Assembly (NCBI RefSeq): GCF_000744945.1
Contig: NZ_JQMX01000001.1
Span: forward strand, 2,108,001-2,172,000
From: Carnobacterium maltaromaticum DSM 20342
GTDB lineage: Bacteria; Bacillota; Bacilli; Lactobacillales; Carnobacteriaceae
DNA length: 64,000 nt
Direction: 5' to 3'
This document shows positions 17,196-27,200 of the stretch, piece after piece. The notes below the pieces were generated by a model that saw nothing but the letters and a program-made list of their open reading frames with translations, ran no database searches and had not been told where the DNA came from. The position numbers and the translations under genes were made by a program. Positions within the stretch are counted from its first letter, which is position 1, and the number at the start of each line of letters is the position of its first letter.

Positions 17196-18329
17196 TTAGC
17201 CTTTTTCATATGGCTGTTGTCGAATTGGTAAATGCAATACAAAGCTTGTTAACTCTTGACTTGAGCGGGCATAAATATACCCTCCATGTAAGGTGACGAT
17301 ACTTTGAGCGATTGCCAAACCTAAGCCTGTTCCGCCTGTTTCTTGCGAACGCGACTCTTCTACTCGATAAAAGCGATCAAATAATTGATTTAGGGCTTCC
17401 TCTGGAATAATAGGGCCATCATTATTAACTGCAATAATGACTTCCTTACCCACTTTTTGAGCTTCAATCGTAATTTTTTTCCCACCAACACCATATTTCA
17501 ATGCATTCGAAATTAAATTGTTAAAAACACGAACTAATTTCTCTGCGTCAGCTTCAATTGGAATCGCTGCTGATCCAGGTTCGACCTCAATTGTCATTCC
17601 CTTTTTCTCAGCATCCAATTCAAAATCAGCTGCCAATTGATCCAACAATTTTAACATGTCAAATTCAGTTAAATTTAAAGGTGTTGTATGTTGCCGAACC
17701 TTCGTATATTCAAATAAATCTTCTACTAAAATTTTCATTTGTTTCGCTTTAATATAAGCTGTATGCGTATATTTTAGCAACTCTTCTTGGCTTTGATATT
17801 GCTGATCTTCAATTAAACCCAAATAACCAATAATTGAAGTTAAAGGCGTACGAATATCATGGCTCACATTCGTAATGAGCTCATCTTTAGATTGTTCAAT
17901 TTTACGTTCCTCTTCCATCGCAGTCACAGTACTATCAACTAAAACATTAATGCTGTCGACTACTTTGTTCATATCCCCTGGTAATTCAAAAGGAATTCGA
18001 TGATCGTAATGACCCTCAGCAATATAATGCAGCTCACTAATAACATGACGAAGCTGCATTTGTTTATAGCGACGTTTTAAACGCCAAAAAATAGTAATAA
18101 TCCCAGTGATGACAAGAAACGCAATAAAAATAATTTTGTATGAAAGAATCTGTGTATTTCCAATTGTGACTGATGTTTTAAAAATCCAAATAGAATCTCT
18201 GACATCTGGTGAAACAACAATTAGTTGATCGAAAATAATCAGGACAGCTAAATAAAGCAAGTAAATTAAGCCCGCTGTAATAAATCCTTCAAATATCAAT
18301 TCACTTTTTTCTTTACCTGTTAACTTCAA
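17196..18329 (-). CDS. VanS-like sensor histidine kinase
   Basis: 377 residues. Two membrane helices (about 14-36 and 62-84) enclose a short extracellular loop of about 25 residues. HAMP linker, dimerisation/phosphoacceptor motif NVSHDIRTPLTSI (His157), N box NNLISNALKYG and ATP-lid GGTGLGLAIAQSI follow. The tiny sensor loop fits intramembrane or cell-envelope sensing. It starts with TTG at 18329, preceded by AGGAGATG. It is the second gene of an RR-HK pair, 51 bases after the regulator, and sits between murE-like and dacA genes, which suggests cell-wall sensing. Confidence 0.92.
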   Translation of the reverse strand: MKLTGKEKSELIFEGFITAGLIYLLYLAVLIIFDQLIVVSPDVRDSIWIFKTSVTIGNTQILSYKIIFIAFLVITGIITIFWRLKRRYKQMQLRHVISELHYIAEGHYDHRIPFELPGDMNKVVDSINVLVDSTVTAMEEERKIEQSKDELITNVSHDIRTPLTSIIGYLGLIEDQQYQSQEELLKYTHTAYIKAKQMKILVEDLFEYTKVRQHTTPLNLTEFDMLKLLDQLAADFELDAEKKGMTIEVEPGSAAIPIEADAEKLVRVFNNLISNALKYGVGGKKITIEAQKVGKEVIIAVNNDGPIIPEEALNQLFDRFYRVEESRSQETGGTGLGLAIAQSIVTLHGGYIYARSSQELTSFVLHLPIRQQPYEKG

Positions 18330-18380
18330 ATCTTATTTACATCTCCTATTCATCTTGCTTGAAAGTTACTTTTTTTAGTT

Positions 18381-19070
18381 TTAGCGCGCTTCGATTTTAT
18401 AACCAACGCCCCAAACGGTTTGAACCACTTTTTCTCCACCAGTTGCTTCTTCAATTTTGTCACGTAAATGACTCACATGAACCATTACAGTCTTAGCTGA
18501 AACTAAACTTTCTTGTTGCCAAACACGTTCAAAAATCTCATCTGCACTAAAAACACGATTAGGATGACTTGCTAACAAGTACAAAATCCCAAATTCTAAC
18601 GCTGTTAACTGGATTGATTTTCCAGAAATAGTCGTCACTTCATGTGAATCCTTTTGAATAACTAATGGACCAATCTCTAAAATATCAGGCTCATCATTCG
18701 TTACTTGATAATTGCTTCTGCGCAACAATGATTTAATACGGGCCATGACTTCAAGTGGATTAAACGGCTTCGCAACATAATCATCCGCTCCCGTTATTAA
18801 CCCTTGAATCTTATCCATATCCGTTGTTTTAGCACTTAACATTAAAACAGGCATCTGAGATTCTTTACGCAACTCTTTAACAACCTCAATTCCGTCCATT
18901 TTAGGCATCATAACATCTAACACCATTAAATCAATATCAGGATTTGTGACAATTTTCGTCATCGCTTCTTTCCCATTATAGGCTTTCTCAACTTCGTAAC
19001 CTTCATTTTTTATATAAATACTTAATAGTTCTACAATTTCTTTATCATCATCTACTACTAAAATTTTCAT
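18381..19070 (-). CDS. OmpR/PhoB-family response regulator (VanR-like)
   Basis: 229 residues. The receiver domain has the acidic pocket DDD (7-9), phospho-acceptor Asp52 in VLDVMMP and lysine in AKPFNP. A C-terminal winged-helix DNA-binding domain follows (LTALEFGILYLLASHPNRV, and the terminal phrase VWGVGYKIE). It is the partner of the downstream kinase; together they form a two-component system. RBS AAGGAGA. Neighbouring dacA and murE-like genes make peptidoglycan genes plausible targets. Confidence 0.93.
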   Translation of the reverse strand: MKILVVDDDKEIVELLSIYIKNEGYEVEKAYNGKEAMTKIVTNPDIDLMVLDVMMPKMDGIEVVKELRKESQMPVLMLSAKTTDMDKIQGLITGADDYVAKPFNPLEVMARIKSLLRRSNYQVTNDEPDILEIGPLVIQKDSHEVTTISGKSIQLTALEFGILYLLASHPNRVFSADEIFERVWQQESLVSAKTVMVHVSHLRDKIEEATGGEKVVQTVWGVGYKIEAR

Positions 19071-19193
19071 AAGTGTTCTCCTTATTATTAGGTATTATTT
19101 TTTTAAATTATAAACTAATCATAACAGATATTGCTAAAGTTTTCCTTAAACACCATTAGAAAGATTGCTACCATCGGCTTTCTTAACCTTTTC

Positions 19194-20744
19194 TTATAAA
19201 ACAAACTGTAATTGATCTTTAATCACTTGGCTATCTGTCACATAAGATTCCCTAACCCCATTTCGTAACTGAAAAGCATCGCTCCCTTTGCCAACCACCA
19301 ACAAAACATCACCCGCTTGAACCCGTTTTAAAGCCTTAGTGATTGCAGCTTCCCGATTCAAGATAAATTCATACGATACAAATCCGTTTAAATGAGACCC
19401 AATCTCCTCACAAATAGCTCGCGGATCCTCAAACCCGGGGTCATCCTCCGTCAAAATAACATAATCAGCTAATTGCGCTGCGGTTTCACCTAAATCTTGA
19501 CGCCTAGAAAAACCTTTGTTACCTGGGCAACCAAAAACAACAATTTGTTGCCCATCAGGATAGCGTGCCTTTGTCCACATTAACAACTTTTGTAAACTAA
19601 TCGCATTATGCGCATAATCCACAATAATCATTGCCTCTTTATGAGGGATAATTTCCATTCTACCTGGGACTTTTGCAGAGGCTAAGCCAGCTTTAATTTC
19701 TGCCTCACTACAACCTAAATAGCGGGTAGCTGCAATCGCAACCAAAGCGTTTTCTAGATTAACAGCTCCGACTATGTTTAAGCAAAAACGTGTAGCAAGT
19801 CTCCTTTGTTCTGCTTCAAAAAGTTTCTTTTCTACAATTTGAAATTGGACAGATTCAGCTTGATGCTCCACCTTGGCTAGTGAATAGTTTGTTCCAGCTA
19901 CTCCCTCTGCTTCACCTGCCCAAATAACGTTTGGCGTACTTTCTTCAGCAGTTTTCTTAATTTCAGATAAAGCCAGCGTATCGGTATGTATCACAACGGC
20001 TTTACTGTGCTTAAATATCTTTAATTTATGCTTTAAATAGTCTGCAAAATCTACATGTTCATTTTCACCAATATGATCAGGTGAAATATTTAAAAAGATA
20101 CCTAAATCATACTCTAATTGATAGACTCTCTGCATTAAATAAGCCTGAGACGAAACCTCCATAACCAAGTCTTGATAACCTTTCCCAACGGCTTGATCCA
20201 TTAATCGATATAAATCTAATGATTCTGGTGTGGTTAATTCAGCTGGTGTTTGGCCTAATCCAACATCTGTAAATACAGTAGAAAAAAGGGCCGTTTTATT
20301 GCCATTTTGCTGATCCAAAATACGCTTAATAAAAAAAGAAGTGGTTGTTTTGCCTTTTGTACCTGTAACCCCGATAATTCTTAGTTTCTTTTGTGGATAA
20401 TCATAAAAATGCATGGCTATTAATGCCATAGATTTTTGACTATGTTTAACAAGTATTCCAGGGATTTCCAGAGTCATATCAAGTTCTTTTCGTTGTTTTT
20501 CTTCCATTACAAACCCAGTTGCTCCGGCATGAATTGCTTGAATTAAATAGTCAGATTGAAAGTTGATTCCTTTACAAATAAATAAAGTATTTTCGACAAC
20601 TTTTCTAGAATCAAAATGGATTTGTTCAAACACACTAGTCATTAACTTTGAATGATTCATTTCATTGTTTGCCATGAATCCTAAAAATTGATTGTATTGT
20701 TTTAGTAACTGAATGATTTCCTTCATTGAAATACTTTTTGTCAT
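19194..20744 (-). CDS. MurE-type UDP-MurNAc-tripeptide ligase (possible accessory copy)
   Basis: 516 residues in three Mur-ligase domains. The N-terminal domain has HFDSRKV. The central ATPase domain has the P-loop GVTGTKGKTTT (about 126-136), TTPES and the HIGENEH region. The C-terminal domain has VDYAHN and VVGKGSD. In MurE the amino-acid-selecting motif is DNPR for meso-diaminopimelate; here the equivalent reads EDDPGFEDP, lacking the arginine. It should therefore not be a standard mDAP-adding enzyme and may add lysine or another amino acid. The start at 20744 is preferred because GAAGTGAT sits about 8 bases upstream. Monocistronic, and not in a dcw cluster. Confidence 0.85.
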   Translation of the reverse strand: MTKSISMKEIIQLLKQYNQFLGFMANNEMNHSKLMTSVFEQIHFDSRKVVENTLFICKGINFQSDYLIQAIHAGATGFVMEEKQRKELDMTLEIPGILVKHSQKSMALIAMHFYDYPQKKLRIIGVTGTKGKTTTSFFIKRILDQQNGNKTALFSTVFTDVGLGQTPAELTTPESLDLYRLMDQAVGKGYQDLVMEVSSQAYLMQRVYQLEYDLGIFLNISPDHIGENEHVDFADYLKHKLKIFKHSKAVVIHTDTLALSEIKKTAEESTPNVIWAGEAEGVAGTNYSLAKVEHQAESVQFQIVEKKLFEAEQRRLATRFCLNIVGAVNLENALVAIAATRYLGCSEAEIKAGLASAKVPGRMEIIPHKEAMIIVDYAHNAISLQKLLMWTKARYPDGQQIVVFGCPGNKGFSRRQDLGETAAQLADYVILTEDDPGFEDPRAICEEIGSHLNGFVSYEFILNREAAITKALKRVQAGDVLLVVGKGSDAFQLRNGVRESYVTDSQVIKDQLQFVL

Positions 20745-20907
20745 TTTTTCATCACTTCTCTTCATCACTATTTATTGGTAAATATTATTAATTGCATAAG
20801 CATGTCTTAATGATAGCGATATCTTAATCGAATTTCAATTAAATATTGGTAAAATAAGTCCTTATTTAAAAAAATTATGACTTTCTACATACTTTTGCCT
20901 TAAATTT

Positions 20908-20942
20908 GAAAAGAACTCTCCTTCCTTTCAGAAAGAGAGTTC
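20908..20942 (-). terminator. Terminator of the HAD lipoprotein gene
   Basis: On the minus strand GGAACTCTC and GAGAGTTC pair around a 13-base loop, followed by TTTTC. It lies just after the stop codon. Confidence 0.8.
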
Positions 20943-20955
20943 CATCACACTATTT

Positions 20956-22287
20956 TTATTTTGCAACATTCAGTAATTTTTCTTCAGTTTCACCTAATAA
21001 AATTGATTTTGAACTTGGGATAAGCTGGCCTTTATTTTCATCTCGACCTTGTAAAAAGTAACGCTGATCTTTATTTCCCGCAGATTCGGTAGCTTCTTTA
21101 GCTAGCTTTCCAATCCCACCGTCCTTCACTCGATTAAAAATTAATCCAACTTGTAAATCTGGGAAATCTGAAAGCATCGCTACGTCGCCATTGCTATCAC
21201 CAGCAACTAAAATAGGCGTAACATTTTCATGTTTAGGTGCAATGAACTTGATAATCGTATCCGTTTTGCCTTTTCCCTGCGTTTGATCATAGTCTGGATC
21301 CATCTCAGCTTGGATGACTCCTTCTGCATTTTTCTTTAATTGCATCGCATAGACTTGCTCTTTAGGTACTTGGTATCCATATTTAGCATGGGTAGCAAAA
21401 GGAACAATCACATCAATAAATGAAGCTGAACAGACATAAACATCAATCCCATTCGCCATCAATGTTTGGTATAAATCTTGCATTTCTGGGACAGTACGAA
21501 TTCCGGTTTTAAAGGTGACTGCTAGTTCCCCAGCTTGTCCTTTTAAATCTGCAGGACTTGTCCATGTTTCTTCACCCAAATCTTGCTCCAGCCAATAATC
21601 TGCTGCCTCTTGACTTAAATCTTGAACTTCCTTCGAGGTCATCCCACTCACTAAATAAGTGACCCAGGGATAACTTATATCTGAACTAAAGGAACTGCCA
21701 ATGGCTTCATATAAGTAGCGCAATTTGCTACTAAAATCTACATATTCTGGGAATTTCTTAACTTCTTCCAATGACTGATTACCAGCTAAACCTTCATAAT
21801 TTTGATATAAAGCTTGATAACTCGAACCAATGTCAGCTGCAATTTTTTCAATATTAACGGCTCCCCCAGCTTTATTGTTCCATTCTTCTTTAAAATCATC
21901 TGCAGGAATATTGGTTTTCAGTGCTGTTTCTAATTCTGTCGGATTCATTTTAAAACGCAAATTCATTAATTGATACGTTAAAACTGCTTCTCCAATATCA
22001 TTGATGATTGTCGTATTGTCCCAGTCAAAAACAGCATAGGGTTTTGGACTTTTTTGATAATCTTCACTCAATGTACCGTGCTCTGATATGGCCGTTTTTA
22101 AGGCTGCGTAATTTGTCTTTTCCCAATTGCCTACTTTTAATTCGACTTCTTTTTTTGCAACTGAACTTTCTGAGGGCACTTCTTTTTTTGTTTCATTTTT
22201 ATTATTATTGGCTCCACACCCGCCTAATACAATCATCGTTCCCAAAAGAATAAATACACCTCTACTTATTTTTTGATTTCTATTCAT
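20956..22287 (-). CDS. HAD-family phosphatase lipoprotein
   Basis: 443 residues. The lipobox LGGC (Cys24) predicts a lipid-anchored extracellular protein. The HAD motif I is YAVFDWDNTT (Asp88 and Asp90), and the later motif IV-like segment is LVAGDSNGDVAML. It resembles phosphoserine phosphatase-like acid phosphatases of the HAD superfamily that act on small phosphorylated substrates outside the cell; the substrate is unknown. RBS GGGGAAGGAAG. It has its own strong promoter, a structured leader of about 145 bases and a terminator. Confidence 0.85.
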   Translation of the reverse strand: MNRNQKISRGVFILLGTMIVLGGCGANNNKNETKKEVPSESSVAKKEVELKVGNWEKTNYAALKTAISEHGTLSEDYQKSPKPYAVFDWDNTTIINDIGEAVLTYQLMNLRFKMNPTELETALKTNIPADDFKEEWNNKAGGAVNIEKIAADIGSSYQALYQNYEGLAGNQSLEEVKKFPEYVDFSSKLRYLYEAIGSSFSSDISYPWVTYLVSGMTSKEVQDLSQEAADYWLEQDLGEETWTSPADLKGQAGELAVTFKTGIRTVPEMQDLYQTLMANGIDVYVCSASFIDVIVPFATHAKYGYQVPKEQVYAMQLKKNAEGVIQAEMDPDYDQTQGKGKTDTIIKFIAPKHENVTPILVAGDSNGDVAMLSDFPDLQVGLIFNRVKDGGIGKLAKEATESAGNKDQRYFLQGRDENKGQLIPSSKSILLGETEEKLLNVAK

Positions 22288-22430
22288 TTTGCTTCCTTCC
22301 CCTCTTTATGTTTTTCTAAAGCGGGACAAAAAGAGTCCCCTAAATAACTGCTCTCCCTAGCTTCATCGCTAGTTCTGCGTATGTTAATTAGAAGCCTCGT
22401 TGCTTCAACAAACAGATATCTGTACGCTTC
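22288..22430 (-). promoter_or_regulatory. Structured 5' leader of the HAD lipoprotein mRNA
   Basis: The leader can fold into a closed multi-stem element: TAGAAGC pairs with GCTTCTA around the self-complementary ACAGATATCTGT and a GTTGaagCAAC hairpin. Further hairpins are CTAGC-gatgaa-GCTAG and GGGAC-tcttttt-GTCCC, the last ending about 25 bases before the ribosome site. No T-box, TPP, SAM, preQ1 or purine riboswitch signature was recognised. Confidence 0.55.
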
Positions 22431-22432
22431 TA

Positions 22433-22461
22433 ATTATATAGGAAGCGTTTTCTTTCGTCAA
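22433..22461 (-). promoter_or_regulatory. Promoter of the HAD lipoprotein gene
   Basis: On the minus strand TTGACG (22456-22461), 17 bases and a perfect TATAAT (22433-22438). Beyond it, 22462-22771 is AT-rich DNA that must also hold the promoter of the divergent Mga-like gene. Confidence 0.8.
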
Positions 22462-22771
22462 TTCATTTCTAACAATAATCTAATTCTCATTTAAATATAA
22501 TTCTAGTTTAAGGAATCCATTATATTAATTCTTTTAACGTATTTATCTATCCTTTTTTATATACCAAATAAAGATATCTACTCGTGTTATTTTTCACAAG
22601 AAAAACTACTATAAACAATAATTTAAAACTTATTTTTTTTGCAAAAAAATGCTCATAACCTTTATTTAATAACGTTTTTAGTGTATAATTTAAGAATGAA
22701 AATTTGTTTATTTTATCAAAATAACGTCTCTCCTTCCCCTTTAGATAACACCAGAAAGTAGGTACATTCAT

Positions 22772-24211
22772 TTGAAAAAATTATTAGATAAACCCTTCCA
22801 TCTAATTTTAAAATTACTTGAGCATTTTTATAAAAAAACACCTCAAGAAACAATTAATTATTACTCAGATTTTTTAAATGTCGATCGCAGAACTATTTTA
22901 AAAATTATCACAGATCTTGAACGAGATATTGCTGATTGTCAGTGGGAAAATCAGCTTACGCTAGAAGTTACAGAAACAAAAATCATTGCTACGTTTTCCA
23001 CAAATTTTTCTTTAGAAAATTTTTATCGTTACTATATGGAAAGAAGTTTATGTGTTGAACTCGTACAATCCATTTTTAAAGAAGCTGAGATTTCTTTAGA
23101 TCAAATTATAGAAAACTTTTTTGTCAGTAGAACAACCTTCTATCGTCGGATTACACCTTTAAAAGAAGTACTTGCTGAGTTTGATTTAGAACTAGATTTC
23201 ACAAAAAAACAATTCCTTATTGGTGAAGAAAAGCAAATTCGTTATTTTTTTTCGGTTTTCTTTTGGGAAATTTTTCGTTCAACAGGGGAATACAAACATC
23301 CTGATTTGAAAGATACTGAATACCTTAACAGAATAAAACAAGATTTAAATTTATCCATTCCACATTTTCTTTATTTCCAACTCTATTTAAATATTTCTTT
23401 AACTCGAATTTCTCAAGGCTACCTAGTATCCGAAGTAATTCCTTATCCTATCAAAGAAATTAATTATTCTTATGCTCAGTTTAAAAACTTAACTGCACCT
23501 TATTTTAATAAATTAATGCCTGCCCAACAGAGTCTAGAAATTCACAGTCTTTATTTCTTATGCGTCACTTCAACAATTTATCCTAAAAAAGTAACAAACT
23601 TAATTCCTATTCAGAAAATACCTGAACTTAAATTTGCACAACAATGGATTCTTTATTATACAAATTACTTTGACACAATTTTAAGTAATGAAGATTATGT
23701 ATATTTATACTTAAACTTATCCCTAATTTATGAAAAAAATAAGACTTTCCACGGCGGTACTAGCTCTTTTGGAGTTAATTCAGTTACTGAAGTTCTCAGA
23801 GAAGAAAACCCAGATGTTTTAAGATATTCAATGCAATTTTTTAGTTACCTTTCCACACAAGAAGAAGAATTCCATATCGCTCCTTTCCAAGTACTAAGCT
23901 TTACGCTGTTGATTCGTAGATTATTAATCAACGGAGCTCCGCCACTTCGTCTTTTAGTTTGTTCAAAAGTAGGGCAAGAAGAAACCGATTGGATTCAAAG
24001 TTTAATTAAAAAAATAAGTTCTGTTCCAGTTGAATTTTATTCTTCTACTTCTCCAGACTTAGATTTAATTATTTCAGACTTCCCATTACCTCCAGATTTA
24101 ATTTCCGTCTCTCTTGATAAACTGTTTCTGTGGCTGACTTTTCCTAGTCCAAAGGAATGGAGATCTTTGTTGAAAAAATTGGAAGAGATTTATTATACTA
24201 AATTAAATTAA
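22772..24211 (+). CDS. Mga/AtxA-type transcriptional regulator next to WxL locus 2
   Basis: 479 residues with a TTG start at 22772 (AAGTAGGT about 8 bases upstream). It has the same architecture as the protein at 8946: first helix-turn-helix (YYSDFLNVDRRTILKII), Mga helix-turn-helix (FFVSRTTFYRRI), the phrase IGEEKQIRYFFSVFFWEIFRS, a helical PRD-like middle, and an EIIB-like end with LVCSKVGQEE and LDLIISDFPLP. It is convergent with the giant WxL gene, so it is likely a regulator that duplicated together with the locus. Binding sites are unknown; conserved blocks upstream of the locus 2 operons are candidates. Confidence 0.85.
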   Translation: MKKLLDKPFHLILKLLEHFYKKTPQETINYYSDFLNVDRRTILKIITDLERDIADCQWENQLTLEVTETKIIATFSTNFSLENFYRYYMERSLCVELVQSIFKEAEISLDQIIENFFVSRTTFYRRITPLKEVLAEFDLELDFTKKQFLIGEEKQIRYFFSVFFWEIFRSTGEYKHPDLKDTEYLNRIKQDLNLSIPHFLYFQLYLNISLTRISQGYLVSEVIPYPIKEINYSYAQFKNLTAPYFNKLMPAQQSLEIHSLYFLCVTSTIYPKKVTNLIPIQKIPELKFAQQWILYYTNYFDTILSNEDYVYLYLNLSLIYEKNKTFHGGTSSFGVNSVTEVLREENPDVLRYSMQFFSYLSTQEEEFHIAPFQVLSFTLLIRRLLINGAPPLRLLVCSKVGQEETDWIQSLIKKISSVPVEFYSSTSPDLDLIISDFPLPPDLISVSLDKLFLWLTFPSPKEWRSLLKKLEEIYYTKLN

Positions 24212-24217
24212 CTCGTG

Positions 24218-24256
24218 AAAAAATAAGACTCAGCGTAGTATGCTAAGTCTTATTTT
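24218..24256. terminator. Bidirectional terminator between the Mga-like and giant WxL genes
   Basis: AAATAAGACTCAGC and GCTAAGTCTTATTT pair around a short loop, flanked by A and T runs on each side. It serves both convergent genes. Confidence 0.8.
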
Positions 24257-24260
24257 GATT

Positions 24261-27200
24261 TTATGGGGCATCAGATAACACCCAATTAATTTCACCTTGA
24301 TAACGTCCAATTTTAGCATCTGGATTAACTTTTAATAACATCCCAGCTGATTCTGCCCATTGAATTGTTGAGTAGGTCTCATTCCCAGTTGCTATTTTTT
24401 GACTTGTGTCATTGATAGCTACTTCTTCCATTTTCTCATTTTTATAAACCAAAGAACTATTTAACTTATCTTTGGACTGATTTTCAAAAGGCGTTACACT
24501 AGCAAATAATGACCAGTTTGAACCAATTGTATTTTCTAATGACATATTCCAATTTGGTTGTTTTCTTTCTATATATTGTATTTTTTGGTTTATTTTAGCT
24601 GATTTATAATCTAAATTTTCGGGAACTTCCTTAAACTTAAGTACTCCGCCAACTACTATATCACTATTTTTTTGTATGTTCGTGCTAGAGTCTTCTCTAG
24701 TTGCTTTAAAAGTAGCAACATAACTGCCAAGAATGGGTTTAATTTCGTTTGCAATAAGCTCTATAGGTAGCTCCGTACCATCTGCTATATTCCAGGCTTT
24801 AGGTGCAACTTTTTTGTAAACCAACTCATCTAAAGTTCCTTCTTGATCACTTTGACGAACATCCACGAGATCAAACGAAGTGTTCTTAGCATCTAAGGCA
24901 CTATTAGTTACGTCATCAAATACTGTACTTTCTGAGTTATAAACATTAACAGGAATTTTTTCAGTCACTTCTTTTTGCTGATTATCGATTAATGTTGCCT
25001 CAACCCACTGAAAACCGATTACTGATGAATCAATAGACAGCGGATTTTTTAGGGTTACATTCGTCCCTTTGACTACCTTAAATAAGTTTTTCAGATCGTT
25101 GCTAATTGCTTCACCTTGTTTAACCTTTTGAATTTTGGGCTCGCCGCTTAATTCATTAATTGTCAATTCTATTGGCTTAGCCACAGAGCGTGAACCGTAC
25201 TCATCGATGCCCACAATCGAAACTATATGTTTTCCTGCTGAGAATAGCTTACCTTCAATTTTAGCTTGATAGTTTTGAACTTCATTGAAAGGAACATCCG
25301 CATAATCTAGCAAAGGAATCATGCTTTTATTTTTATTGTCCATTTCAAGATATAAACGATAACTTTTATTATTGATATCAGAAATAGTTCCTGTTATATC
25401 AATGCTTTCATTTTTATATAACGATTCAATTTTTTGATCCAATGTAATCTCTGGCGCAACCATTCCTCCAAATTTAATTCTTTGCTTGAAAGTCGTTGCT
25501 TCGCCTGGAAGAACAGTTACCCCTGGGTTTTTCATGGCCATCCCTAAATCGCCTAAATTATTGACTGCTTGTCCTTCTTGTAATTCTAACGGTGGATTTA
25601 GTGGCTTAGAGCCATTCCAATAATGTTTTTTTGATTCCCAACCAACGCCATCAACGGTTTGTGAATTATATTGTTGGAAATTTTTCAAGGTTGATTGAGC
25701 AGAAACGACCCAATTTGGCATCGTTTCTGGATCTGGCATTACGACTACTGGTTGTACATAATGTAACATATGGAATCCCTTAAAATCCTTTAGTACACTT
25801 ACAACTGGAGGTGAGGCATCCACTAAATCAACAAACTGACTGACCCCAATTCTTTGAGCTTCAGGGTTATTATTCGTCACTTGGTATGTGACTTCTGCTG
25901 TTCCATCCTCTAATAGTTGCTGAATAAGATCAATTTGGTATGTTTGATAAATAAAGCTACGTTTTAAAGTATTCGTTGATGTGTTCCGAGTATAAAGGGA
26001 TTCAACTTGATTCCCCCATAAAAAACCTTTCGTTCTCTCCTCACTAGTCCCAGGTAAAAAGCTCCCATTAATAATCAAGGTAGCTTCAATTGTACTCATA
26101 GTTGGAGTCGTATAGACCCAAGGAGAGCCGTTATAGGTGTACCACCAATTCCCTTTATTCCAATTAATCTTGTTGCCATTTTTTTCAACAAAATCAGTTG
26201 ACGCACCTAATTCCCAGCCCGATTCTAGCGGCTCCTTCGTTACAATTACAGATATTTTCTTTTCAACAAATTTAGCTGTACCTTTTTTTGTTGCTCTAAT
26301 CGTGGCTTCGTATCTTCCTAGTTGTGGTTTAGAATTTTGGGTGGTGATGGATAAATTAGTTTCTTTTCCATCTTCCATTTGCCAAGCATTGGCATCACTT
26401 TTTTCCAAAATCAACTGATCTAAACTATTTCTTTCAATTGCCGTATTTATTTCTGCTATGGTCAATTTAGCATTTTTTACGTTAAGAATTAGATTATCTG
26501 AATCATTAAAAATTGTGCTTTGAGAATCATAGATTGTCACAGGAACTTTAACAATTTCTTCTTTTAGATTATCATCAATCAATGTGGCATCAACCCATTG
26601 GAAACCTATTTTTGTGGAATCAAATGGTGCTAGTTGTTTTAGTTTAGTCCCTGTTCCTTTAACATCTTTAAATAATTTAGTTAAATCCTGGGTAAGTTCC
26701 TCACCTAATTTTACCTTTTGAATTATCGGGGTTCCACTTACCTCACGGATTAGAAAATTGATTTTTTGAACATCGGATCGAGCACCATATTCATCTATCG
26801 CTACAATTGAAACAGTATGGTTTCCTGCAGAAATTTTCCCACCTTCAATACTTGCTTTATAACTTTGGACTTCTTGCAAAGGAATATCTTTGAAGTCCTT
26901 TAATGGTACTAAGGTTTTCCATGCATCATCCAATTCCGCATATAAACGATAATTTGAGCTACTTACAGCAGAAACAGTTCCTGTTATCTCAAAACTTTCA
27001 CTTGTATATAGATCCCCACTTTTTTGATTTACTGTCAGCGCTGGTGGAATGAATTTTCCATACTTTAACCGTTGTTTAAACACAGCAGTTTCTTTAGGTA
27101 AAACATTGATTCCTGGATTTTTCATAGCTGCACCAGAGTCACTTAGATCCATCGGTTGATTTTCTTTTAACTTAACTGGAGGAGTTAAAACTGCCAGAAT

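Noticed and set aside
22547..22771. 74-codon minus-strand frame divergent from the Mga-like gene
   Set aside because: Composition follows the AT-rich intergenic DNA, it has no ribosome site, and it occupies the promoter region of the regulator.
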